Source: Labilibaculum sp032125735
Lineage (GTDB): Bacteria; Bacteroidota; Bacteroidia; Bacteroidales; Marinifilaceae
DNA length: 30,236 nt
Direction of reading: 5' to 3'
NCBI GenBank assembly: GCA_032125735.1
Contig: JAQBBZ010000072.1
Location: 1 to 30,236, forward strand
In this document: positions 23,466 to 30,236 of the stretch, piece after piece
Layout of the letters: each line of letters opens with the position of its first letter
Position numbering within the stretch: position 1 is the stretch's first letter
The notes under the pieces: generated by a model
Told to the model about the DNA's origin: nothing
The model's input: the letters and a program-made list of their open reading frames with translations, nothing else
Databases searched by the model: none
Translations under genes and position numbers: made by a program

Positions 23466-23642
23466 ATGGCTAAGATTAAAATTACTCAAGTAAAGAGCAA
23501 AATTGGAAGCACTGATCGCCAAAAGAAAACCTTGGAAGCATTGGGATTAAATAAGATCAATGCAACTGTTGAACATGAAGCTACGCCTCAGATTAAAGGT
23601 ATGGTGGCTAAAGTTCAGCACCTTGTTTCCGTTGTAGAATAA
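23466..23642 (+). CDS. rpmD: Large subunit ribosomal protein uL30
   Basis: A 58-residue gene between rpsE and rplO. Translation begins MAKIKITQVKSKIGSTDRQK, then LEALGLNKIN, and ends VAKVQHLVSVVE. This matches uL30, with the conserved RQKKTLEALGL helix. The position between rpsE and rplO is the standard one. It is nine bases from rpsE and 29 from rplO. Confidence 0.97.
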   Translation: MAKIKITQVKSKIGSTDRQKKTLEALGLNKINATVEHEATPQIKGMVAKVQHLVSVVE

Positions 23643-23671
23643 TTATTGTTAATATTTAGTATTAAATAGAT

Positions 23672-24118
23672 ATGGACTTAAGTAACTTAAAACCCGCAGA
23701 AGGATCAACTAAGACTTGTAAAAGAATTGGTCGCGGACAAGGATCTGGACGAGGAGGAACCTCAACCAGAGGACATAAGGGTGCAAAGTCAAGATCTGGA
23801 TACTCTAAAAAAGTTGGATTTGAAGGTGGTCAAATGCCTTTACAACGAAGAGTTCCTAAGTTTGGATTTAAAAACATTAATAGAAAAGAATATAAAGCTA
23901 TTAATGTTGATGTTTTACAAGCCTTGGCAGAAAAAAATAGCATCACTATAATCGACAAAGAAGTTTTGATAGCAGCAGGTTTGGTGTCAAAGAACGACAA
24001 TGTTAAGATTTTAGGACATGGTATTATTACTGCAAAGCTAGAAGTTAAAGCTCACGCATTCTCAAAATCGGCTATTGCAGCAATTGAGGCAGTCGAAGGA
24101 ACAGTTGTTAAATTGTAA
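23672..24118 (+). CDS. rplO: Large subunit ribosomal protein uL15
   Basis: Late-assembly 50S protein. The 148 residues begin MDLSNLKPAEGSTK and carry the Gly/Arg-rich rRNA-threading segment with GRGQGSGRGGTSTRGHKGAK, then GFEGGQMPLQRRVPKFGF. The C-terminal globular domain is complete. It leads into secY after eight bases. Confidence 0.99.
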   Translation: MDLSNLKPAEGSTKTCKRIGRGQGSGRGGTSTRGHKGAKSRSGYSKKVGFEGGQMPLQRRVPKFGFKNINRKEYKAINVDVLQALAEKNSITIIDKEVLIAAGLVSKNDNVKILGHGIITAKLEVKAHAFSKSAIAAIEAVEGTVVKL

Positions 24119-24126
24119 GTTTAGAT

Positions 24127-25470
24127 ATGAAAGGTTTAATAGAAACATTGAAGAACATCTGGAAGATTGAAGATTTAAGATCTAGAATCTTAACTACACT
24201 CGGTCTTGTATTAGTGTATCGTTTAGGTACCATGGTTGTATTGCCAGGGGTAGACCCTGCACAGTTAGGCGCGTTAAAAACGCAAACTCAAGACGGAGTT
24301 TTGGGATTATTAGATATGTTTTCCGGAGGAGCATTCTCGAATGCATCAATCTTCGCGTTGGGAATCATGCCTTATATTTCTGCTTCTATTGTAATTCAGT
24401 TAATGGGAATTGCGGTTCCTTATTTTCAGAAATTGCAACGGGAGGGGGAAAGTGGTCGTCGAAAAATCAATCAGATAACAAGGTATTTAACAGTTATAAT
24501 ACTTGTACTTCAAGCGCCTGGATATCTATTAAACTTACATTCACAATTGCCTGAAACAGCCTTTATTCTTAAAGGCGCATTATTTACAGTGTCTTCTGTG
24601 ATGATTCTTGCAGCAGGATCGATGTTTATTATGTGGTTAGGAGAAAAAATTACCGATAAAGGAATCGGTAATGGGATCTCTATCATCATTATGATCGGTA
24701 TTATTGCAAGATTACCATTTTCGTTCTTTGCGGAATTGGTTTCAAAAATTGAAGGTCAAGGAGGAGGTTTAATTTTACTTGTATTAGAAATAGTAATCTT
24801 ATTCCTTGTTTTTGCAGCAACAATTTTGTTGGTTCAAGGAACACGGAAGATACCTGTACAGTATGCAAAACGAATCGTAGGAAACAAACAATATGGTGGA
24901 GTTCGCCAGTACATTCCTTTAAAAGTGAATGCTGCTGGTGTAATGCCAATCATCTTTGCGCAAGCAATTATGTTTTTACCAATGGCGTTTGTTAACTATG
25001 CTAGTTCGGATGCGTTAACTGGGGTGGCTGCAGCATTATCCGATTTTACTGGATTTTGGTACAATGGTCTATTCTTTGTAATGATTGTGTTATTTACTTA
25101 TTTCTATACTGCAATAACAGTAAATCCAACGCAAATGGCTGAGGATATGAAAAAGAATGGTGGATTTATACCAGGAATCAAACCTGGTAAAAAAACAATT
25201 GACTTTTTAGATACTGTAATGTCGCGCATAACTTTACCCGGATCTATCTTTTTAGGTTTGGTTGCTATTATGCCGGCTTTCGCAATGATAGGTGGAGTGA
25301 ATAACCAGTTTGCACAATTTTTTGGCGGTACTTCTTTATTGATTTTAGTAGGTGTTGTATTGGATACTTTACAGCAAATTGAGAGTCATCTTTTGATGCG
25401 TCACTACGATGGATTAATGAAGTCTGGTAGAATAAAAGGTAAAACTCCGGGTGGAGCTGCTGCTTATTAA
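24127..25470 (+). CDS. secY: Protein translocase subunit SecY
   Basis: Forms the protein-conducting channel in the inner membrane with SecE and SecG. The 447 residues show the ten membrane spans expected. The plug region follows the first span, with LGLLDMFSGGAFSNASIFALG leading to span 2 (GIMPYISASIVIQL). The cytosolic loop with RKIPVQYAKRIVG lies near residue 245. The C-terminus GRIKGKTPGGAAAY is soluble. It is placed at the end of the spc group as usual, but map follows directly, with no adk between. Confidence 0.99.
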   Translation: MKGLIETLKNIWKIEDLRSRILTTLGLVLVYRLGTMVVLPGVDPAQLGALKTQTQDGVLGLLDMFSGGAFSNASIFALGIMPYISASIVIQLMGIAVPYFQKLQREGESGRRKINQITRYLTVIILVLQAPGYLLNLHSQLPETAFILKGALFTVSSVMILAAGSMFIMWLGEKITDKGIGNGISIIIMIGIIARLPFSFFAELVSKIEGQGGGLILLVLEIVILFLVFAATILLVQGTRKIPVQYAKRIVGNKQYGGVRQYIPLKVNAAGVMPIIFAQAIMFLPMAFVNYASSDALTGVAAALSDFTGFWYNGLFFVMIVLFTYFYTAITVNPTQMAEDMKKNGGFIPGIKPGKKTIDFLDTVMSRITLPGSIFLGLVAIMPAFAMIGGVNNQFAQFFGGTSLLILVGVVLDTLQQIESHLLMRHYDGLMKSGRIKGKTPGGAAAY

Positions 25471-25491
25471 AATATTTTTGCTTTCTTTGCA

Positions 25492-26259
25492 ATGATTTTT
25501 AACAAAACAGAGGAAGAGATTGAGTTGCTTAGTATGAGCAACTTACTTGTAGCGAAAACTTTAGGTTTGATATCGAAAGAAATAGCTCCAGGAATTTCAA
25601 CTTTGAGATTAGATCAAATTGCAGAGGAGTACATAAGAGACAATGGCGGTAAACCAGGGTTTCTGGGTTACGATGGATTCCCGAATACCTTATGTGTTTC
25701 TATAAACAGTGAGGTTGTTCATGGAATTCCATCTAGCTATGAGCTGAAAGAGGGAGATATTGTTTCCTGTGATTGTGGTGTTTTGTTGAATGGTTTTTAT
25801 GGCGATTCAGCTTATACTTTTACTGTAGGTTCTGTAGCTCCTAATGTTCGGCAACTGTTGAAGGTTACTAAAGAGGCTCTTTACAAAGGCGTAGAGCAAG
25901 CTATTGAAGGTAATCATCTAGGCGATATAGGTTTTGCCATCCAAAAGCATGCAGAGCAGAATTTGTTTTCTGTAGTTCGAGAAATGGTAGGACACGGAAT
26001 TGGGAAAAATCTTCATGAAGATCCGCAAGTTCCGAATTATGGTAAAAAAGGACGTGGATTGAAATTGAGAGAAGGACTGGTTTTGGCAATTGAACCAATG
26101 TTTAATCTTGGGAAAAGAGATATTTACCAAGCTAGTAATGGATGGGCAATTGTTACTGCTGATGGAAAACCCTCAGCACATTTTGAACATACTGTGGTAG
26201 TTCGAAAGGGAAAGGCTCAGATCTTATCCAGTTTTGAATTTATTGAAGATATAAACTAA
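25492..26259 (+). CDS. map: Methionine aminopeptidase, type I
   Basis: Removes the initiator Met from nascent proteins at the ribosome exit. The 255-residue single-domain enzyme has all five metal ligands: D94 and D105 (in CDCGVLLNGFYGDSA), H168 (MVGHGIG), E201 (AIEPMF) and E232 (FEHT). The substrate-contacting H77 in VVHGIP is also present. It lacks the N-terminal zinc-finger extension of some types. The placement between secY and infA ties it to protein synthesis. Confidence 0.98.
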   Translation: MIFNKTEEEIELLSMSNLLVAKTLGLISKEIAPGISTLRLDQIAEEYIRDNGGKPGFLGYDGFPNTLCVSINSEVVHGIPSSYELKEGDIVSCDCGVLLNGFYGDSAYTFTVGSVAPNVRQLLKVTKEALYKGVEQAIEGNHLGDIGFAIQKHAEQNLFSVVREMVGHGIGKNLHEDPQVPNYGKKGRGLKLREGLVLAIEPMFNLGKRDIYQASNGWAIVTADGKPSAHFEHTVVVRKGKAQILSSFEFIEDIN

Positions 26260-26276
26260 TAAAATTTAATGAGCTT

Positions 26277-26498
26277 ATGGCTAAACAGCCTTCAATAGAA
26301 CAAGATGGTACAATTACCGAAGCATTATCTAATGCGATGTTTCGTGTAGAACTTGAAAATGGACATGTTATTACAGCTCATATTTCTGGTAAGATGAGAA
26401 TGCACTACATTAAGATCTTGCCTGGTGATAAGGTAAAGGTAGAAATGTCACCTTATGATCTTACTAAAGGGCGCATTACTTTTAGATACAAAAATTAA
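26277..26498 (+). CDS. infA: Translation initiation factor IF-1
   Basis: Binds the A site of the 30S during initiation. The 73-residue OB-fold protein reads MAKQPSIEQDGTITEALSNA at its start, then FRVELENGHVITAHISGKMR and the end YDLTKGRITFRYKN, all typical. It is placed between map and rpmJ, as in many bacteria with this cluster. Confidence 0.99.
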   Translation: MAKQPSIEQDGTITEALSNAMFRVELENGHVITAHISGKMRMHYIKILPGDKVKVEMSPYDLTKGRITFRYKN

Positions 26499-26509
26499 AT
26501 TCAATAATA

Positions 26510-26626
26510 ATGAAGATAAGAGCATCTGTAAAGAAACGTTCTGATGATTGTAAGATCGTTAGAAGAAAAGGACGTTTGTATGTGATTAATAAGAAAAATC
26601 CTAAGTACAAGCAACGTCAAGGATAA
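26510..26626 (+). CDS. rpmJ: Large subunit ribosomal protein bL36, zinc-ligand-poor type
   Basis: A 38-codon gene starting MKIRASVKKRSDDCKIVRRK and ending NPKYKQRQG, clearly bL36. The classic form binds zinc with three Cys and one His. Here only one Cys (residue 14) remains; the others are Ser, Asn and Tyr. It should therefore fold without zinc, as is common in Bacteroidota as far as I recall. It lies 11 bases after infA and 36 before rpsM. Confidence 0.96.
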   Translation: MKIRASVKKRSDDCKIVRRKGRLYVINKKNPKYKQRQG

Positions 26627-26662
26627 TATAGTAAACTTTGTAATAGATAAATATTTTAATTT

Positions 26663-27040
26663 ATGGCTAGAATTGTTGGAGTTGATTTGCCTCAAAATAA
26701 AAGAGGGATAATTAGCTTGACTTATATCTACGGTATCGGTAGAAGTGCTGCTCGTAAAATTTTGGACGAAGCGGAAATTTCTTACGATAAGCAAGTAAAA
26801 GATTGGACTGATGAAGAGTCTGGTCGTATACGTCAAGCTATTAATGCTAATTTGAAGGTTGAGGGTGAATTGCGTTCTTTAAATCAACTGAATATTAAGC
26901 GTTTGATGGATATTGGTTGTTACCGTGGTATTCGTCACCGTATTGGTTTACCAGTACGTGGTCAAAGAACCAAAAACAACTCACGTACTAGAAAAGGTAA
27001 GAGAAAAACAGTTGCAAACAAAAAGAAAGCAACTAAATAA
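26663..27040 (+). CDS. rpsM: Small subunit ribosomal protein uS13
   Basis: 30S head protein that contacts P-site tRNA and the 50S. The 125 residues start MARIVGVDLPQNKRG and include IYGIGRSAARKIL and the C-terminal RGIRHRIGLPVRGQRTKNN with its basic tail. It starts the alpha group, but no promoter or terminator separates it from rpmJ. Confidence 0.99.
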   Translation: MARIVGVDLPQNKRGIISLTYIYGIGRSAARKILDEAEISYDKQVKDWTDEESGRIRQAINANLKVEGELRSLNQLNIKRLMDIGCYRGIRHRIGLPVRGQRTKNNSRTRKGKRKTVANKKKATK

Positions 27041-27050
27041 TTGTTAAGTT

Positions 27051-27440
27051 ATGGCAAAAAAGTCAGTATCAGTTAAAAAGAGGATAGTAAAAATTGAACC
27101 TGTTGGACAGGCGCATATCCATTCATCTTTTAACAATATTATCATTTCCTTAACCAATAGCACTGGACAAGTTATTTCTTGGTCTTCGGCAGGTAAAATG
27201 GGTTTCAGAGGTTCTAAAAAGAACACTCCTTATGCTGCCCAGCAAGCTGCAACCGACTGCGGAAAAGTTGCTCATGATTTAGGGTTAAGAAAAGTGAAAG
27301 TATTTGTAAAAGGTCCAGGGAATGGTCGTGAATCGGCTATACGTGCGATCAATTCATGTGGAATCGACATTGCGGAAATCGTAGATGTTACACCACTACC
27401 TCACAACGGATGTCGTCCTCCTAAGAGACGTAGAGTTTAA
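27051..27440 (+). CDS. rpsK: Small subunit ribosomal protein uS11
   Basis: Platform protein of the 30S near the E site and anti-SD region. The 129 residues contain HIHSSFNNIIISLTN and the end DVTPLPHNGCRPPKRRRV, including the Asn-Gly that is often isomerised to isoaspartate in S11. It is followed by a 122-base gap with a long stem before rpsD. Confidence 0.99.
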   Translation: MAKKSVSVKKRIVKIEPVGQAHIHSSFNNIIISLTNSTGQVISWSSAGKMGFRGSKKNTPYAAQQAATDCGKVAHDLGLRKVKVFVKGPGNGRESAIRAINSCGIDIAEIVDVTPLPHNGCRPPKRRRV

Positions 27441-27451
27441 TAAAAAATGCT

Positions 27452-27519
27452 TAAGATTTTGAATTAGTTTTAATTGATATCCTCTCTGAAAACGCGGCAC
27501 TTTTATAATTCAAAACTTA
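27452..27519 (+). promoter_or_regulatory. Long stem in the rpsD leader
   Basis: Positions 27452-27466 and 27506-27519 pair over 14 bp with a single bulged A (27456); the inner ten pairs TTTTGAATTA/TAATTCAAAA are uninterrupted. Directly inside, GTTTT (27467-27471) can pair with AAAAC (27489-27493). The right arm ends on the first base of the small reading frame at 27519. It is a candidate S4-type autoregulatory leader; no T tract follows, so it is not a simple terminator. Confidence 0.55.
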
Positions 27520-27563
27520 TGGCAAAGTTTCTATTGTTAGAAAAATTTAAATTTAAGAAGTAA
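27519..27563 (+). CDS. Possible 14-codon leader reading frame coupled to rpsD
   Basis: ATG at 27519 opens a frame for MAKFLLLEKFKFKK whose TAA shares its last base with the rpsD ATG (TAATG). The same overlap couples rplC-rplD and rplX-rplE in this cluster. No ribosome binding site is apparent, but few genes here have one. The peptide resembles nothing known to me; it may be a chance frame or a device to couple rpsD translation to the structured leader. Confidence 0.3.
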   Translation: MAKFLLLEKFKFKK

Positions 27564-28171
27564 TGGCTAGATATATTGGACCAAAGAGTAGAATTGCTCG
27601 TAAATTTGGTGAAGCAATTTTTGGACCTGATAAGGCATTTGAAAAGAAAAACTACCCTCCTGGGCAGCACGGTAACAGCCGTAAAAGAAAAAAAATGTCT
27701 GAATATGGTGTTCAGCTAAAAGAAAAACAAAAAGCAAAATACACTTACGGTGTATTGGAGAAGCAATTCTCAAACTTATTTGAAAAGGCCGAGAGAAGTA
27801 AAGGTATTACTGGTGAAGTTTTATTACAACTTTTAGAATGTCGTTTAGACAATGTTGTTTTCAGATTAGGTGTAGCTCCAACAAGATCAGCTGCTCGTCA
27901 GTTGGTTAGCCATAAACACGTAACTGTTAACGGTGAAGTTTGTAACATTCCTTCATTTTCAGTAAAAGCTGGGGATATCATTGGAATTCGTGAAAAATCG
28001 AAATCTTTAGAAGTTATTGCGGATTCTTTATCTACTGCTAGATATAACCAATCATCTTGGTTGGAATGGGATCAAGCCTCTCTTAGTGGTAAGTTCCTTA
28101 ATACACCAGAAAGAACGGAAATTCCTGAAAACATCAAGGAACAGTTAATCGTTGAATTGTATTCTAAGTAA
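27563..28171 (+). CDS. rpsD: Small subunit ribosomal protein uS4
   Basis: Primary 16S-binding protein and assembly initiator; in E. coli it represses the alpha operon. At 202 residues it is the zinc-free form: the N-terminal region (MARYIGPKSRIARKFGEAIF) lacks the Cys knuckle. The S4 RNA-binding domain reads ECRLDNVVFRLGVAPTRSAA, then RQLVSHKHVTVNGE. It is placed between rpsK and rpoA, as usual. The 122-base leader with a long stem and a coupled small frame suggests control at this gene. Confidence 0.99.
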   Translation: MARYIGPKSRIARKFGEAIFGPDKAFEKKNYPPGQHGNSRKRKKMSEYGVQLKEKQKAKYTYGVLEKQFSNLFEKAERSKGITGEVLLQLLECRLDNVVFRLGVAPTRSAARQLVSHKHVTVNGEVCNIPSFSVKAGDIIGIREKSKSLEVIADSLSTARYNQSSWLEWDQASLSGKFLNTPERTEIPENIKEQLIVELYSK

Positions 28172-28192
28172 TAAATAGTTAATCAGTAATTT

Positions 28193-29185
28193 ATGGCAAT
28201 TTTAGCTTTCCAGAAACCGGACAAAGTTATCATGCTCGACGCAGACAATAAATTCGGTAAATTCGAATTTCGTCCATTAGAGCCTGGATATGGTATAACA
28301 ATTGGTAATGCCTTGAGAAGAATATTACTTTCTTCCTTAGAGGGATTTGCGATTACGACTATCAAAATACAGGGTGTTGATCATGAATTTTCTACTATAC
28401 CAGGAGTAATCGAAGATGTTACTGAGATGATCCTGAGCCTGAAGCAAGTTCGGTTTAAACAAAAAGTTGAAGAAGTTGACAGTGAGTTGGTAACACTAAC
28501 CATCTCTGATCAGGAAACTTTTACAGCGGGCGATATTAACAAGTTTCTAACAGGTTTCGAAGTGTTGAATCCGGAGCTTGTAATTTGCAAGATGGATAGC
28601 TCTGCCAAGTTGCAAATGGATTTAGCTATTAACAAAGGTCGTGGTTACGTACCTTCTGTTGAAAACAGACCTGTTGATGCAGAGTTTGGAGTGATTGCGA
28701 TCGATTCAATCTTTACACCAATCAAGAATGTTAAGTATGCTGTTGAGAATTATCGTGTAGAGCAAAAAACTGACTATGAAAAATTGGTTTTTGATATTAC
28801 TACAGATGGTTCGATTCACCCAAAAGATGCTTTAAAAGAAGCTGCAAAAATTCTTATTTATCACTTTATGCTATTCTCAGATGAAAAGATCACTCTTGAC
28901 TCTGATGAGAAATTTGCAAACGAAGAGTTTGATGAAGAAGTTTTGCATATGCGTCAACTATTGAAAACTAAACTGGTAGATATGGATCTTTCAGTTCGTG
29001 CTTTGAATTGTTTGAAAGCTGCTGATGTTGACACTTTAGGTGATTTAGTACAGTTCAACAGGAATGACCTTTTGAAATTTAGAAACTTTGGTAAGAAATC
29101 CTTAACCGAGCTGGATGATCTATTGGTCTCCTTGAATCTTACTTTCGGTATGGATATTTCTAAGTATAAATTAGATAAGGAATAA
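28193..29185 (+). CDS. rpoA: DNA-directed RNA polymerase subunit alpha
   Basis: Scaffold of RNA polymerase; its dimer nucleates assembly and its C-terminal domain contacts UP elements and activators. The 330 residues show the N-terminal dimerisation domain (GYGITIGNALRRILLSSLEG near residue 35), an acidic linker around 235-255, and the C-terminal domain with DLSVRALNCLKAADVDTLGD, including the Arg that binds DNA. It lies 21 bases after rpsD and six before rplQ. Confidence 0.99.
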   Translation: MAILAFQKPDKVIMLDADNKFGKFEFRPLEPGYGITIGNALRRILLSSLEGFAITTIKIQGVDHEFSTIPGVIEDVTEMILSLKQVRFKQKVEEVDSELVTLTISDQETFTAGDINKFLTGFEVLNPELVICKMDSSAKLQMDLAINKGRGYVPSVENRPVDAEFGVIAIDSIFTPIKNVKYAVENYRVEQKTDYEKLVFDITTDGSIHPKDALKEAAKILIYHFMLFSDEKITLDSDEKFANEEFDEEVLHMRQLLKTKLVDMDLSVRALNCLKAADVDTLGDLVQFNRNDLLKFRNFGKKSLTELDDLLVSLNLTFGMDISKYKLDKE

Positions 29186-29191
29186 GGGAAA

Positions 29192-29701
29192 ATGAGACAT
29201 AGAAAGAAATTTAATCATTTAGGAAGAAAAACAGCTCATAGAAAGTCTATGCTTGCAAATATGGCTTCTTCCTTGATTTTGCATAAAAGAATCTCGACTA
29301 CTACAGCTAAGGCGAAAGCTTTAAAAATGTATGTTGAGCCTCTAATTTCAAAAAGTAAAGTTGATTCTACTCACTCAAGACGTATTGTTTTTGGTTATTT
29401 GAAGCAAAAAGAAGCGGTTACTGAGTTGTTTAGAGAAATTTCACCAAAAATCATTAACCGTAACGGTGGTTATACCAGAATTTTAAAAACTGGTAACCGT
29501 TTAGGTGATAACGCAGAGATGTGTATGGTTGAATTGGTTGATTTTAATGAGACTTACTTGACTGAAAAGAAAGCTGAAGTTAAAAAATCAACTCGTAGAA
29601 AACGTGGTGGTTCTAAAGCTACAGAAGAAGCTGCAACTGAGGTGTTAGAAGTAAAAACACCTGAGGCTGCAACGGAAGCAACTGAAGAGGAAGAAAAATA
29701 A
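29192..29701 (+). CDS. rplQ: Large subunit ribosomal protein bL17
   Basis: 50S protein near the tunnel exit and last gene of the cluster. The core (MRHRKKFNHLGRKTAHRKSM to about residue 128) is standard. About 40 further residues form a tail that is first basic (KKSTRRKRGG) and then rich in Glu, Ala and Thr. E. coli L17 has 127 residues, so this tail is an extension; such tails occur in Bacteroidota L17. A strong terminator follows 17 bases after the stop. Confidence 0.98.
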   Translation: MRHRKKFNHLGRKTAHRKSMLANMASSLILHKRISTTTAKAKALKMYVEPLISKSKVDSTHSRRIVFGYLKQKEAVTELFREISPKIINRNGGYTRILKTGNRLGDNAEMCMVELVDFNETYLTEKKAEVKKSTRRKRGGSKATEEAATEVLEVKTPEAATEATEEEEK

Positions 29702-29718
29702 TCTTCCTTTAAATATAT

Positions 29719-29751
29719 AAAAGGGATAAAGTTTAACTTTATCCCTTTTTT
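29719..29751 (+). terminator. Terminator of the ribosomal protein cluster
   Basis: AAAAGGGATAAAGTT (29719-29733) and AACTTTATCCCTTTT (29735-29749) pair over nearly their whole length, followed by further T. It is a clear intrinsic terminator and the only one seen between 11723 and 29701. Confidence 0.93.
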
Positions 29752-29853
29752 GTGCCCTAAAGATTTTTCTAACGTTTGCGTGATTAGAACATTTAGTTTG
29801 AGTAGATGTTATTGAGAAATATTACTTAAATTGATGGTCTTTAGAGTTTAAAT

Positions 29854-29869
29854 TTAGATTGTAATCTAA
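29854..29869. promoter_or_regulatory. Palindrome upstream of enolase
   Basis: TTAGATT (29854-29860) and AATCTAA (29863-29869) form an exact dyad with a 2-base centre, ending 26 bases before the enolase ATG. The size and position suit a dimeric regulator or the leader of a short transcript. No convincing TAnnTTTG box is seen in the 29752-29895 gap. Confidence 0.4.
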
Positions 29870-29895
29870 TATAAATAACAATAATACATTTAGTT

Positions 29896-30236
29896 ATGTC
29901 AGAAATTGTAAACATTCATGGTCGTGAAATTCTTGATTCACGAGGAAATCCTACTATCGAAGTTGAAGTAACTCTTGCTAGTGGTTTTATGGGTCGTGCC
30001 GGTGTTCCTTCTGGAGCTTCTACTGGTGAGAACGAAGCTTTAGAATTACGTGATGGAGATAAGTCACGTTACCTAGGTAAAGGTGTCTTAAAGGCAGTGG
30101 ATAACGTAAATAACGTTATTGCTAAGGCTTTAGTTGGTATGGATGCTACTGATCAGGTTGGTATCGATAAAATGATGATCGCACTTGATGGTACTAAAAC
30201 TAAATCTAACTTAGGTGCTAATGCTATGTTAGGTGT
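29896..30236 (+). CDS. eno: Enolase, 5' part (cut by window end)
   Basis: Glycolytic 2-phosphoglycerate dehydratase, also a degradosome partner in some bacteria. The first 113 codons are present: IVNIHGREILDSRGNPTIEV, then GRAGVPSGASTGENEALELR with the mobile catalytic loop serine, and SNLGANAMLGV at the edge. The rest lies beyond the window. It has its own upstream region behind the rplQ terminator. Confidence 0.98.
   Translation, partial: MSEIVNIHGREILDSRGNPTIEVEVTLASGFMGRAGVPSGASTGENEALELRDGDKSRYLGKGVLKAVDNVNNVIAKALVGMDATDQVGIDKMMIALDGTKTKSNLGANAMLG

Noticed and set aside
11723..29701. A hidden novel gene system inside the ribosomal protein cluster
   Set aside because: Every reading frame of any length on the plus strand is a known translation gene in the expected order, and the gaps are too short for more than leaders.

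Overview
The window looks like a chromosomal segment of an AT-rich Bacteroidota, probably a marine Bacteroidales/Marinilabiliales-type bacterium. The reasons are promoter boxes of the TTTG-N20-TAnnTTTG type, almost no Shine-Dalgarno sequences, a secreted protein with a type IX secretion (gliding-motility-type) C-terminal domain, a DUF4290 gene next to murA, a MurA with Asp in place of the catalytic Cys, and the S10-spc-alpha gene order with map-infA-rpmJ directly after secY and no adk. The genus is inference.

Left part (1-11317), mostly on the minus strand. dnaJ and grpE form a chaperone operon with a promoter and an inverted repeat upstream. Then come a TlpA-like thiol-disulfide protein downstream of murA, a DUF4290 gene with a strong promoter and a structured leader, and a UvrD/PcrA helicase. 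One plus-strand gene (7761-9089) encodes a type IX secretion cargo. It converges on an EF-G paralogue (9160-11317) that is split by a one-base frameshift; an 18-bp stem serves as a bidirectional terminator between them.

Right part (11723-29701), all on the plus strand. This is one continuous block of translation genes: the str cluster (rpsL, rpsG, fusA) runs straight into the S10 cluster (rpsJ to rpsQ), the spc cluster (rplN to rpmJ, with secY, map and infA) and the alpha cluster (rpsM, rpsK, rpsD, rpoA, rplQ). Two short genes, rpmD and rpmJ, are included. The cluster starts behind two candidate promoters at 11571-11676 and ends at a clear terminator at 29719-29751. Enolase starts at 29896 and is cut by the window end.

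The core genes are conventional and I see no undescribed multi-gene system. The points that deserve a second look are non-coding or allelic: the frameshift in the GTPase-site-degenerate EF-G paralogue, a folded 5' leader ahead of the DUF4290 gene, a long stem plus a 14-codon reading frame coupled to rpsD, a 16S-like motif in the rpsL-rpsG gap, a GNRA hairpin before rpsH, and one very strong Shine-Dalgarno before rplF.
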